Assembly: GCA_963817785.1 (NCBI GenBank)
Contig: CAWFPL010000003.1
Span: 620,001-684,000, forward strand
Direction of reading: 5' to 3'
Source: JAKALD01 sp963817785
GTDB lineage: Bacteria > Pseudomonadota > Gammaproteobacteria > Burkholderiales > SG8-39
DNA length: 64,000 nucleotides
This document shows positions 30,317 to 38,208 of the stretch, in pieces (position 1 is the stretch's first letter; every line of letters begins with the position of its first letter). The position numbers and the translations under genes were made by a program. The notes beneath the pieces were generated by a model. The model had not been told where the DNA came from. It searched no databases and was given only the letters and a program-made list of their open reading frames with translations.

Positions 30317-31642
30317 TCACTTCTCCGCGGTCATGTACTGCGCCCAGGCCTTCATCTGGTTGCGCATCGGCGCTTCCGAGGTGCCCATGTTCGCTCCGGT
30401 CTCGAGCACGCCGTCCTTGTCGATGTCGCGGCCGTAGTGGCGGTGGAAGCTCACCCAGTCGCCGCCGTCGGAGGCGAGGCCGGTTTGGCACTTCCAGAAG
30501 TTCTCCAGGTCGTCGGCGTTGATCATGGTCGAGGGCGAGTTGACCAGGTTGTAGTACGCGAGCGCGCGGCGGTAGATCGGCTCGGGCGCGCCCTTGAGGC
30601 GGAAGTGCCAGATCTCGGTGAGCGTCTTGTCCACGCCGAGCGGGCGCACCGCGCGCAGCTGCTGCAGCGGCGACTGCACCGACAGGCCCGGGTAGATCAG
30701 CACGTGGTGGATGTTGGTCGAGAGGATGGCCTCCTTGCGCTTCTCACCGTAGGCCTTGGCCAGCACGCGCTCGTACTCGAGGGTGTCCGGGTCCTTGGGG
30801 CGCAGCCCCATGTAGCCGGTGAGGATGCAGTGTCCGTGGGGGTAGTTGAGGGTCTGGAAAGCGTCCCACTTGTCGATCGTCACCGTGGCGAACGCCGACA
30901 GCATGTGGTAGGAAAGCGGCGCGTGGCCGGTCCGCTTCTCGATGTCGATCTCCACCTCGCGCGCCGCGCGCCCGGTGGATTGGTGAGTTACCGAAGGATG
31001 CAGCGCGTCGAGCTGGTTCTCGAGGAAGATCTTCCAGTTCGAACGCTGGACGACGCGGAAGCAGTTCGGCACCACCTCGACCTCGCCTTCGGGCGAGCGG
31101 TCGCAGATGTCGTCGAAGGCGATCTTGGATGGGCCGAGGAACTCGAGCAGTCCCGGCCCGTCCTGGGCGAGGCTCGCGAACACGAAGCCGCGGTAGCTCT
31201 CGACGCGCGCCGCCGGCTTCATGTTGCAGTCGGGGTTGTCGCGGTCCCAGCGCGTGCCCTGGTAGCCCGACTCCATCATCGGGATGCTGCGCAGCTTGCC
31301 GTCGTGGTGGAAGGTCCAGGCGTGGTAGGAGCAGCGGAAGAACTCGCCGCTGTTGCCATGGCGGTCGCCGCACAGCATGTTGCCGCGGTGCGGGCAGCGG
31401 TTGTAGATCACGCGCACCTTGCGATCCTTGCCGCGCACCATCAGCATCGGCTGGCGCCCGACCTGCACGGCGTAGTAGTCGCCCGCCCTGGGCACCTGCG
31501 ACTCGTGGCCGCAGTAGATCCACACCGTCTCGTGGATGCGCTCCATCTCGAGCTCGAAGATCTGCGCGTCGGTGTACACCTGCTTGCGCACGCGGTCGGG
31601 CTCGACGTACTTGGAAAGATCGGGGATGCGTTCCTGCAGCAT
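30317..31642 (-). CDS. aromatic ring-hydroxylating dioxygenase, alpha (catalytic) subunit
   Basis: The 441-residue protein has the Rieske [2Fe-2S] ligands C83, H85, C104 and H107, and the mononuclear iron site D212-x2-H215-x4-H220 in L-D-A-L-H-P-S-V-T-H. It is a terminal oxygenase that inserts O2 into an aromatic ring. The start follows GGAGGACAAGCTC. The beta subunit follows immediately. No ferredoxin or reductase gene is adjacent, so electrons must come from elsewhere. W-I-Y-C-G-H-E-S-Q-V and G-D-Y-Y-A-V-Q-V-G are typical of anthranilate/salicylate/benzoate-type branches, but the substrate cannot be read from sequence. Confidence 0.92.
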   Translation of the reverse strand: MLQERIPDLSKYVEPDRVRKQVYTDAQIFELEMERIHETVWIYCGHESQVPRAGDYYAVQVGRQPMLMVRGKDRKVRVIYNRCPHRGNMLCGDRHGNSGEFFRCSYHAWTFHHDGKLRSIPMMESGYQGTRWDRDNPDCNMKPAARVESYRGFVFASLAQDGPGLLEFLGPSKIAFDDICDRSPEGEVEVVPNCFRVVQRSNWKIFLENQLDALHPSVTHQSTGRAAREVEIDIEKRTGHAPLSYHMLSAFATVTIDKWDAFQTLNYPHGHCILTGYMGLRPKDPDTLEYERVLAKAYGEKRKEAILSTNIHHVLIYPGLSVQSPLQQLRAVRPLGVDKTLTEIWHFRLKGAPEPIYRRALAYYNLVNSPSTMINADDLENFWKCQTGLASDGGDWVSFHRHYGRDIDKDGVLETGANMGTSEAPMRNQMKAWAQYMTAEK

Positions 31643-31656
31643 GAGCTTGTCCTCCT

Positions 31657-32130
31657 TCAGGCGGCCGCGTCGTTTTCGGCGAGGCCTTGGTCGAGATTCG
31701 CCTTCATGCGCCCGAGCGTCCAGCGCAGCATGTCCACCGCGGCCTCGGGCAGATCCGCGACCGCGGCGCGGTTGAGCCGCTCCACGGCGGGCCAGATGCG
31801 CGCGAACAGCTTGCCTCCCGCCGCGGTGGGCGCGAGGCGCGTGATGCGCATGTCCTCGCTGTCCGAGAGCCGCACCAGCCAGCCCGCGTGCTGCATGCGG
31901 TCCACGGTGCGGCTCAACGTCGTGCGGTCGATGGTGGTGAGGTCGGCGAGCTCGCTCATCGAGCAGCGCCGCCGCGCATGCAGCGAAGCGAGCACGCGCC
32001 ACTCCGGCACGCGCACGCGGTAGCCCTTCAGCGCCTGCACCAGGCGCCGGTCGCGGCTGCCGATGACCTGCGTCAGCCAGAAGAAGACGTGGCGCTCGAG
32101 CTCGAACGCGGGCGGGGCTTCGCGTGGCAT
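31657..32130 (-). CDS. MarR-family regulator of the Rieske oxygenase genes
   Basis: The 157-residue protein contains the MarR winged helix: V-P-E-W-R-V-L-A-S-L, then the recognition helix region M-S-E-L-A-D-L-T-T-I-D-R-T-T-L-S-R-T-V, and the wing D-S-E-D-M-R-I-T-R-L. It stands 14 bp upstream of the oxygenase alpha gene on the same strand and diverges from livH, so it may control both directions. A CTTGC-N8-GCAAG dyad lies about 20 bp upstream of its start. The effector is probably the oxygenase substrate, by analogy with other MarR catabolic regulators. Confidence 0.9.
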   Translation of the reverse strand: MPREAPPAFELERHVFFWLTQVIGSRDRRLVQALKGYRVRVPEWRVLASLHARRRCSMSELADLTTIDRTTLSRTVDRMQHAGWLVRLSDSEDMRITRLAPTAAGGKLFARIWPAVERLNRAAVADLPEAAVDMLRWTLGRMKANLDQGLAENDAAA

Positions 32131-32148
32131 GCGCGGAAGCTAACTCCG

Positions 32149-32166
32149 CTTGCGTGCGTTTGCAAG
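32149..32166. promoter_or_regulatory. possible MarR operator between the oxygenase regulator and livH
   Basis: CTTGC-N8-GCAAG is an imperfectly filled 18-bp dyad located 18 to 36 bp upstream of the MarR start codon, in a 197-bp divergent region. A second palindrome, TGCGATCGCA, lies at 32221-32230, closer to livH. Either could be bound by the MarR protein; no footprint evidence exists and the sites are short. Confidence 0.3.
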
Positions 32167-32327
32167 TGTTTCTGCGGGCAGGCCGGGGCACGGCCCCGGG
32201 ACGAGCGCCGGGAAGTTGTTTGCGATCGCACGCATACCGGGTGTCGATGCCGGTGCGTTGCCGATTCCGGCGCCATCTGCGACCATTCGCCCCTTCCCCT
32301 CAGAGCGACTGGAAGGCGCCTGGGCCC

Positions 32328-33200
32328 GTGGGGCACGTTCTCAACGTCGCCGTCGGCCTGCTCCTGGACGGACTGGCCTACGGCATGATCCTGTTCATCA
32401 TCTCCGTGGGTCTGTCGGTGACCATGGGGCTGATGGGCTTCGTCAACCTCGCGCACGGCGCCTTCGCCATGGCGGGCGGCTACGTCACGGTGACACTGAT
32501 GTCCGCCTTCGGGGTGCCGTTCCTGCTCGCGCTCGCCTGCGCTTTCGTGCTGGTCGGTGCGGCGAGCGTGGTTTTCGAGCGCCTGCTCTATGCCCGGCTG
32601 TACCGCGCGAGCGAGCTCGAGCAGGTGCTGTTTTCGATCGGCCTGGTGTTCATGGCGATCGCCGCATTCACCTACGTCTACGGGCCGGCGCCGCGGCCGA
32701 TCCGCGTGCCCGCGTTTCTCTCGGGCAGCGTCGACCTCGGCTTTCGCACTCTGCCCGCGTACCGCGTGTTCATGGTCGCGGTGGGGGCGGCACTGGTGGC
32801 GGCGCTGTGGTTCGGCTTCGAGCGCACCAGCCTGGGCGCCAAGGTCCGGGCGGCGGTCGACAACCGCCACATGGCGCAGTCGGTCGGCATCAACGTGGAC
32901 CGCCTGTTCACCATGACGTTCGCGCTCGGCAGCGGCCTCGCCGCGCTGGGCGGCGGCCTGGCGGTGAACCTGCTGGGCCTGACCCCGACATTCGCGATCC
33001 AGTATCTGGTGTTCTTCCTGATCGTGGTCGCGGTGGGCGGGCTCGGCAGCATCCGCGGCGCCGTGGCGGCGGCGCTCGTGCTCGGCATCACCGACAACGC
33101 CGGCAAGTACCTGTTCCCGGCGGGCGGCGCGTTCTTCATTTACGCCGCCACCATCGCGCTCCTGCTGCTCAAGCCGGCGGGCCTGTATGGCAGGGAGTGA
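32328..33200 (+). CDS. livH: branched-chain-type ABC transporter permease LivH
   Basis: The 290-residue membrane protein begins at a GTG with GGAAGG about 11 bp upstream. It has eight or so hydrophobic segments and the LivH signatures G-L-L-L-D-G-L-A-Y-G-M, G-F-V-N-L-A-H-G-A-F at the end of the third segment and V-A-V-G-G-L-G-S-I-R-G-A near the C-terminus. It forms the inner-membrane channel with LivM. Upstream in-frame codons to 32124 would give a charged non-membrane leader and are rejected. In aromatic degraders, this transporter class often imports aromatic acids rather than amino acids. Confidence 0.92.
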   Translation: MGHVLNVAVGLLLDGLAYGMILFIISVGLSVTMGLMGFVNLAHGAFAMAGGYVTVTLMSAFGVPFLLALACAFVLVGAASVVFERLLYARLYRASELEQVLFSIGLVFMAIAAFTYVYGPAPRPIRVPAFLSGSVDLGFRTLPAYRVFMVAVGAALVAALWFGFERTSLGAKVRAAVDNRHMAQSVGINVDRLFTMTFALGSGLAALGGGLAVNLLGLTPTFAIQYLVFFLIVVAVGGLGSIRGAVAAALVLGITDNAGKYLFPAGGAFFIYAATIALLLLKPAGLYGRE

Positions 33201-34191
33201 GCGCACGGCGGGCCCGGCGGCGGCCGAGTTCCTGCTGCGGCGGCATCGCTGGCGCGCGGCCGAGGCGCTGCCGTGGCTGATCGCGATCGGCGCCTATTTC
33301 GCCTTCCCCGACTACATGGCGCTCGGCACCCAGATCCTGATCGGCATCATGTTCGCGCTGTCGCTCGACCTGGTGCTGGGCTACGCGGGGATCGTCACCC
33401 TGGGGCACGCGGCGTTCTTCGGCACCGGGGCCTACGCGGCCGGGCTGCTCGCCGCGAAGCTCGGCTGGGGCGAGCCGCTCACCGGCCTGCTGTTCGCCGG
33501 CGCCTGCGCGGCGGTGGCGGGATTCGTCTCGGGCTGGGTGCTGCTGCGCTACCGCGGGCTCACCCTGCTCATGCTGACGCTCGCCGCCGCGATCATGCTC
33601 TACGAGCTGGGCAACGCGCGCGCGGACATCACCGGCGGCTACGACGGGGTGACCGGCATCGTGATCAAGCCGCTGTTCGGCCGCTTCAATTACGACCTGT
33701 ACGCGCATACCTACTACCTCTACGCGCTGGCGGTGCTGTTCGTCCTGTTCCTGATCGCGCGGCGCATCGTCTACTCGCCCTTCGGCCAGGCGCTGGTCGG
33801 CATCCGCGAGAACCTGGGGCGCATGCAAGCGCTCGGCTCGCCGGTGCACCGGCGGCTGGTCACCGTCTACACCATCGCCGCGGCGATGGCCGGGGTCGCC
33901 GGCGGCCTGTACGCCCAGTCCAACGCCTTCGTGACCCTGAGCGCGCTCGGCTTCGAGCGCTCGGCGGCCGTGCTCATCATGCTCATCCTCGGGGGCACCG
34001 GGCGGCTGTATGGCGCCTTCCTCGGCGTGGCGACCTACATGCTGCTGGAAGACAGGCTGGCCAAGCTCAGCCCGGAGTTCTGGCAGTTCGGCGTCGGGCT
34101 GGTGCTGGTGCTGACGGTCCTGTTCGCGCGCGGCGGCCTGCTCGGCCTGGTCGAGCGGGCCGCGCGCGCGGCGAAGAGGCTCTGGCGATGA
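33187..34191 (+). CDS. livM: branched-chain-type ABC transporter permease LivM
   Basis: The 334-residue polytopic protein has I-M-F-A-L-S-L-D-L-V-L-G-Y-A-G-I-V-T-L-G-H-A in its second segment and L-I-L-G-G-T-G-R-L-Y-G near the C-terminus, the LivM motifs that contact the ATPases. It overlaps the 3' end of livH by 14 bp and its own stop overlaps the livG start (ATGA), implying translational coupling through the operon. It pairs with LivH in the inner membrane. Confidence 0.93.
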   Translation: MAGSERTAGPAAAEFLLRRHRWRAAEALPWLIAIGAYFAFPDYMALGTQILIGIMFALSLDLVLGYAGIVTLGHAAFFGTGAYAAGLLAAKLGWGEPLTGLLFAGACAAVAGFVSGWVLLRYRGLTLLMLTLAAAIMLYELGNARADITGGYDGVTGIVIKPLFGRFNYDLYAHTYYLYALAVLFVLFLIARRIVYSPFGQALVGIRENLGRMQALGSPVHRRLVTVYTIAAAMAGVAGGLYAQSNAFVTLSALGFERSAAVLIMLILGGTGRLYGAFLGVATYMLLEDRLAKLSPEFWQFGVGLVLVLTVLFARGGLLGLVERAARAAKRLWR

Positions 34192-34943
34192 GCGCGTCCG
34201 CCCTGGAGACCCGGAACCTGTTCAAGAACTTCGGTGCGCTGCAGGTGGCGCGCGCCATCGACTTCGAGCTCGAACGCGGGGCGCGCTGCGCGCTGATCGG
34301 TCCCAACGGCGCGGGCAAGACCACCTTCGTCAACCTGATCACCGGCGTGCTCAAGCCCTCGGCCGGCAGCGTGCTGCTGCACGGCGAGGACGTCACGCGC
34401 CTGTCGCAGATCGAGCGCGCGCGGCGCGGCATCGCGCGCACGTTCCAGATCAACCAGCTGTTCCGCGGCCTGAGCGTGCTCGAGAACGTCTGCCTCGCCG
34501 TGGGCGAGCGCACCGGGGCGTGCAACAACCTGTGGCGCGCCGCGGGGGCGCGCCGCGAGACCGTCGACGAGGCGGTCGACCTGCTCGAGGCGCTGCGCCT
34601 GCAGGACGACGCGCTCAAGCCGGTGAGCGAGCTGCCCTACGGCCGCCAGCGCCTGGTGGAGATCGCCATCGCGCTCGGCCAGCGCCCGAAAGTGCTGCTG
34701 CTCGACGAGCCGGCCGCGGGCGTGCCCTCGGCCGAGAGCCACATCATCCTCGACGTGATCGACCGCCTGCCGCCGGACATCGCCGTGCTCATCATCGAGC
34801 ACGACATGGACGTGGTGTTTCGCTTCGCGCGCAGCATCGCCGTGCTGGTGGCGGGCGCGATTCTGATGCAGGGCACGCCGCAGGAGGTCGCCGCCGACGA
34901 GCGCGTGCGCACCCTGTACCTCGGCGAGCAGGTGCATGGCTGA
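34188..34943 (+). CDS. livG: branched-chain-type ABC transporter ATP-binding protein LivG
   Basis: The 251-residue ATPase has Walker A G-P-N-G-A-G-K-T-T near residue 38, the LivG form of the signature region S-E-L-P-Y-G-R-Q-R, Walker B V-L-L-L-D-E-P-A-A-G and a switch His in I-I-E-H-D-M. The LSGGQ loop is replaced by L-P-Y-G-R-Q, which is normal for LivG. Following the Walker B, G-V-P-S-A-E-S replaces the common G-L-N-P-x-E. It overlaps livM by 4 bases and livF by 8. Confidence 0.94.
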   Translation: MSASALETRNLFKNFGALQVARAIDFELERGARCALIGPNGAGKTTFVNLITGVLKPSAGSVLLHGEDVTRLSQIERARRGIARTFQINQLFRGLSVLENVCLAVGERTGACNNLWRAAGARRETVDEAVDLLEALRLQDDALKPVSELPYGRQRLVEIAIALGQRPKVLLLDEPAAGVPSAESHIILDVIDRLPPDIAVLIIEHDMDVVFRFARSIAVLVAGAILMQGTPQEVAADERVRTLYLGEQVHG

Positions 34944-35670
34944 CAACGCGCTCGCGCTCGCGGCGGTCTCGGCGGGCTACGGCGAGACCGTGGTGCTGGA
35001 GGATCTGCAGTTCGCGCTGCGCGCCGGCGAGAGCGTGAGCCTGATCGGGCGCAACGGCGTGGGCAAGTCGACCCTGCTCGAGACGGTGATGGGGCACACC
35101 GTGCAGCACGGCGGGGCGATTCGCCTTCACGGCCGCGACCTGGCCGGCGAGCCGTCCTACCGGCGGGTGCGCGCCGGGCTGGGCTACGTGCCGCAGGAGC
35201 GCGAGATCTTCCCTTCCCTCACGGTGCGCGAGAACCTGGAGGTGGCTGCGCGCGCGGGCGCCGCCTCGGGCGCGCGGCGCTGGGCGCTGGCGGCCGTGTT
35301 CGAGCTGTTCCCGCAGCTCGCCGAGCGCCAGACGCACCGCGGCAACCAGCTTTCCGGCGGCGAGCAGCAGATGCTCTCGGTCGGCCGGGCGCTGATGGGA
35401 AACCCGACGGTGCTGCTGATGGACGAGCCCTCGGAAGGCCTGTCGCCGCGCATCGTCGAGGAGCTCATGCGGGTGCTCAAGAGGCTGCGCGACGCCGAGG
35501 GGCTGACCATCCTGCTGGTCGAGCAGAACACGCGCCTGGCGCTCGATTTCTCGCCGCGCACGCTGGTGATGAACCGCGGCCGCGTCGCCTACGACGGCCC
35601 GAGCGAGGATTTGCTGCGCGACCGGGCGCGGCTCGACAGCCTGATCGGCGTCGCGGGCGGCGATGCCTGA
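34936..35670 (+). CDS. livF: branched-chain-type ABC transporter ATP-binding protein LivF
   Basis: The 244-residue ATPase has Walker A G-R-N-G-V-G-K-S-T near residue 38, L-G-Y-V-P-Q-E-R-E-I-F (LivF hallmark), signature L-S-G-G-E-Q-Q-M, Walker B V-L-L-M-D-E-P-S-E-G-L-S-P and E-Q-N-T in place of the switch His, as is usual for LivF. Its ATG lies inside the end of livG. It forms a heterodimer with LivG on the cytoplasmic side of LivHM. Confidence 0.94.
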   Translation: MADNALALAAVSAGYGETVVLEDLQFALRAGESVSLIGRNGVGKSTLLETVMGHTVQHGGAIRLHGRDLAGEPSYRRVRAGLGYVPQEREIFPSLTVRENLEVAARAGAASGARRWALAAVFELFPQLAERQTHRGNQLSGGEQQMLSVGRALMGNPTVLLMDEPSEGLSPRIVEELMRVLKRLRDAEGLTILLVEQNTRLALDFSPRTLVMNRGRVAYDGPSEDLLRDRARLDSLIGVAGGDA

Positions 35671-35710
35671 AGCGACGGGATAACGCCTGTTGTGCCCCCG
35701 GCAGGCGACC

Positions 35711-35716
35711 TATAAT
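35711..35716 (+). promoter_or_regulatory. -10 element ahead of livK
   Basis: A perfect TATAAT stands 31 bp before the livK ATG in the 77-bp gap after livF. The best -35 candidate, TTGTGC at 35690-35695, is 15 bp away and poor, so the promoter may need an activator or may be weak. It would give the binding protein extra expression over the upstream transporter genes, as is common for these systems. Confidence 0.4.
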
Positions 35717-35747
35717 GATTTTTGGGGGAGCTCAAAGGAGGAAGGAC

Positions 35748-36950
35748 ATGCGAATACTTAGAAACGTGGCATTGGGCGCGGCGCTCGCTGCGCTCGCGGT
35801 TCCCGCGGTGCAGGCGCGCACCGTGAAGGTGGGCGTGGTGATGACCTTCTCGGGCGTGAACGCCGAGTACGGCGATCAGATTATGCGCGCGATGGATCTG
35901 TACCTGAAGGAGAACCCGAAGGCGCTGGGCAACAACAAGATCGAGTTCATCAAGCGCGACTCCAAGAACCCGAGCGGAACCGTCGCCAAGACCGAGGTGC
36001 AGGAGCTGGTCACGCGCGACAAGGTCGATATGCTGGCCGGCTTCGTGTTTTCACCGGATGCCATCGCCAGCGCTCCGCTGGTCACCGAGGCCAAGGTGCC
36101 GATGATCGTCATGAACGCGGGCACGGCGTGGATCACCAACCTGTCGCCCTACATCGTGCGCACCTCGTTCAGCATGTGGCAGGCGGCCTACCCGATGGGC
36201 AACTACGCCGAGAAGACTCTGGGCTGCAAGACCGCCGCGGTCGGCTACACCGATTACCCGCCGGGCAAGGACAGCCTGGAGGCCTTCACGAAAGGCTTCG
36301 AGGAGGCGGGCGGCAAGGTGGTCGATGCCATCCCGATGGGCAACCCGGCTCAGGTGCCCGACTTCACGCCCTTCCTGCAGCGCGTGAAGGACGAGAAGCC
36401 GGGCTGCTTCTACGTCTTCGTGCCGTCGGGCGAGCACGCGGCCGCGCTGGTCAAGACCTACGGCGACCTCGGCCTGCGCAAGGCGGGGATCAAGCTGATC
36501 GGGCCCCTCGACATCATCCAGGACACCAAGCTGCAGGGCATGGGCAAGGCGGCGGCGGGGATGGTGGTGATGGGCCATTACGCGGCCGACTACGACAACC
36601 CGGCCAACAAGGCGTTCGTCAGGGACTGGAAGGCGACCTACGGCAAGGACTCCACGCCGGACTTCATGGCGGTGGCGGGCTGGGACGGGATGGCCGCCAT
36701 CGCGCACGTGGTGAAATCGCTCGACGGCAAGATCGATCCCGACAAGGCGATGAAGCTGCTCGAGGGCTGGAAGTTCAACAGCCCGCGCGGGCCGATCATG
36801 ATCGATCCCCAGACGCGCGACATCGTGCAGAACGAGCACGTCGAGGAGGTGGTCGAGCGGGGCGGTCGCCTGCACGTGAAAGTGCTCGAGACGATTCCCC
36901 AGGTGAAGGACCCGTGCAAAGAGCTCAAGGTCGGCAAGTGCGCGCAGTGA
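35748..36950 (+). CDS. livK: ABC transporter substrate-binding protein, LivK type
   Basis: The 400-residue protein has a signal peptide (M-R-I-L-R-N, alanine/leucine core, cleavage after V-Q-A) and the periplasmic-binding fold type I: V-K-V-G-V-V-M-T-F-S-G-V-N-A-E-Y-G near the start, then L-A-G-F-V-F-S-P-D-A. The ribosome site AAAGGAGGAAGG is the strongest in the region, as expected for an abundant periplasmic protein. It is the fifth gene of livHMGFK and is followed by a strong terminator. Homologues in aromatic degraders bind aromatic acids; ligand not proven. Two Cys near the C-terminus (P-C-K and K-C-A) may form a disulfide. Confidence 0.93.
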   Translation: MRILRNVALGAALAALAVPAVQARTVKVGVVMTFSGVNAEYGDQIMRAMDLYLKENPKALGNNKIEFIKRDSKNPSGTVAKTEVQELVTRDKVDMLAGFVFSPDAIASAPLVTEAKVPMIVMNAGTAWITNLSPYIVRTSFSMWQAAYPMGNYAEKTLGCKTAAVGYTDYPPGKDSLEAFTKGFEEAGGKVVDAIPMGNPAQVPDFTPFLQRVKDEKPGCFYVFVPSGEHAAALVKTYGDLGLRKAGIKLIGPLDIIQDTKLQGMGKAAAGMVVMGHYAADYDNPANKAFVRDWKATYGKDSTPDFMAVAGWDGMAAIAHVVKSLDGKIDPDKAMKLLEGWKFNSPRGPIMIDPQTRDIVQNEHVEEVVERGGRLHVKVLETIPQVKDPCKELKVGKCAQ

Positions 36951-36983
36951 GCGCACGCGTTTCCGGCTGAGGCGGATCGGATG

Positions 36984-37019
36984 CCGCCGCCGCGCTCTCG
37001 CGCGGCGGCGGTTTCTTTT
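36984..37019 (+). terminator. strong rho-independent terminator of livHMGFK
   Basis: A perfect 12-bp GC stem (arms 36984-36995 and 37000-37011) with the 4-base loop TCTC is followed directly by TTTCTTTT. It begins 34 bp after the livK stop. It is the clearest intrinsic terminator in the window, and marks the boundary between the liv operon and the next, compositionally different segment. Confidence 0.9.
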
Positions 37020-37134
37020 GCGATTCATCACATCTGAATTCACGCTCGAGGCCATGGCTCGGGACATCGAGTGTCGCAAGGTCCGGTAGGAGTTCGTTGG
37101 GCGAGGACTGAATGGGATGTTCGGCTGTACGGCA

Positions 37135-38055
37135 CTACGGTGAATTTCGGCCATCCGCGCGGCCTAACTTGGCGGAATAGTGCCGAATCCAACCGATCAA
37201 CTCCCCCGCGGCGGGGGTGAGCGGAATGTCGCCTCGGCGAAGAATCGCGATGGTCGGCGCAGGAAGCGGCTCGCGCATCGGGATGATCGCGAGCTGATCA
37301 CGCCAGCGCGAGTTCTCAAAGACGGCGCGTGGCAGGGTACCCAGCATGTCGCTCATGGCAATCACTCCGGGCAAAGCCATGAACGATTCGCAGATCATGC
37401 CTACCTTGAGGCCATCCAGCCCGGAGGCGCGGAACGCCTGCTCGATGAATGCTCCCACGCCTCCTGGGCCGCTCGATATCGCCCACTCGCATTCAGACAG
37501 TTCGGCCAGGGCGCCCGCTGCACGACTAGGGTGCTCGCGTCGGCAAACGATCACGACATTTCCCGGCAGCAGCGCCTCCGCGACGAAGGGGGGCTCGAGA
37601 TGGTCGAGATCGCAGGGGCCGATCGCGAAGTCCAGCGCCCTGTCGCGCAATCCGGCCAGGGTGCCGGGATACAAGCCGTCGACGCACCGCAGACGGATTG
37701 AGGGAAAGCGTTCCCGGAATTCCCTGACCACCGCCGGGACGATCCCGATGCCGAAAGCTGGCGAAGTGGCGAAGGCCACGGTCCCTTCCCAGTGTCCGCG
37801 CAACTGCGCTATTTCCTCGCGCGCCTTTCGGCTCTCCTGTTCGATTGCGCGCGCCCTCTCCAGAAACGCGCGACCGAACTGCGTAGGGATCACCCCCTTC
37901 TTCGTCCTAAATAGGAGCGGAGCGCCGAGCTCGCCCTCGAGCTGCTGCAGCGCAGCAGTCATTGCCGACTGGGAGATCGGCATCGCCTTTGCCGCGGAGC
38001 GAAAGCCCCCGCATTCGACAACGGCGATGAAATAGCGAATCGCCTGCAGTTTCAT
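37135..38055 (-). CDS. LysR-family transcriptional regulator
   Basis: The 306-residue protein opens M-K-L-Q-A-I-R-Y-F-I-A-V-V-E-C-G-G-F with the LysR helix-turn-helix A-A-K-A-M-P-I-S-Q-S-A-M-T-A-A-L-Q-Q-L-E and an effector domain from about residue 92 (V-A-F-A-T-S-P-A-F). It belongs to the CysB/CbL-like branch that often controls sulfur or aromatic acid genes. It diverges from a TRAP transporter operon with a 153-bp gap containing an ATGATC-N9-GATCAT dyad right at its own start. Less GC-extreme codon use than the liv genes is noticeable. Confidence 0.92.
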   Translation of the reverse strand: MKLQAIRYFIAVVECGGFRSAAKAMPISQSAMTAALQQLEGELGAPLLFRTKKGVIPTQFGRAFLERARAIEQESRKAREEIAQLRGHWEGTVAFATSPAFGIGIVPAVVREFRERFPSIRLRCVDGLYPGTLAGLRDRALDFAIGPCDLDHLEPPFVAEALLPGNVVIVCRREHPSRAAGALAELSECEWAISSGPGGVGAFIEQAFRASGLDGLKVGMICESFMALPGVIAMSDMLGTLPRAVFENSRWRDQLAIIPMREPLPAPTIAILRRGDIPLTPAAGELIGWIRHYSAKLGRADGRNSP

Positions 38056-38061
38056 CTATCG

Positions 38062-38082
38062 ATGATCTGTTTCATTGATCAT
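38062..38082. promoter_or_regulatory. LysR-type operator (ATC-N9-GAT dyad) overlapping the regulator promoter
   Basis: ATGATC and GATCAT flank 9 bases, a perfect dyad that contains the classical LysR-box form ATC-N9-GAT. It lies 7 to 27 bp upstream of the LysR start codon. On the minus strand the right arm overlaps a -10-like TATGAT (38083-38078) that has TTGCCA 15 bp upstream, so binding should repress the regulator's own gene while activating the divergent TRAP operon. Confidence 0.55.
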
Positions 38083-38208
38083 AATGGCGAAAAACGATTG
38101 GCAACAGATCTATTGTGCCGCCTACCATTGCTGCCCATCAATAACAGCTTCCCCGCGATGTGCTAGGCACGCGCACCCGGGCGATCGCCACAAAGAGGAG
38201 ACGAGATC

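Noticed and set aside
32221..32230. TGCGATCGCA palindrome as a HIP1-type or methylation repeat
   Set aside because: A 10-bp GC-rich palindrome is expected by chance at this composition and no repeated pattern was found. It is only mentioned as a possible operator.
32124..32327. N-terminal extension of LivH by 68 codons
   Set aside because: The extra residues are Cys/Arg/Pro-rich and non-membrane. The GTG at 32328 begins directly at the first LivH helix and has a GGAAGG site.
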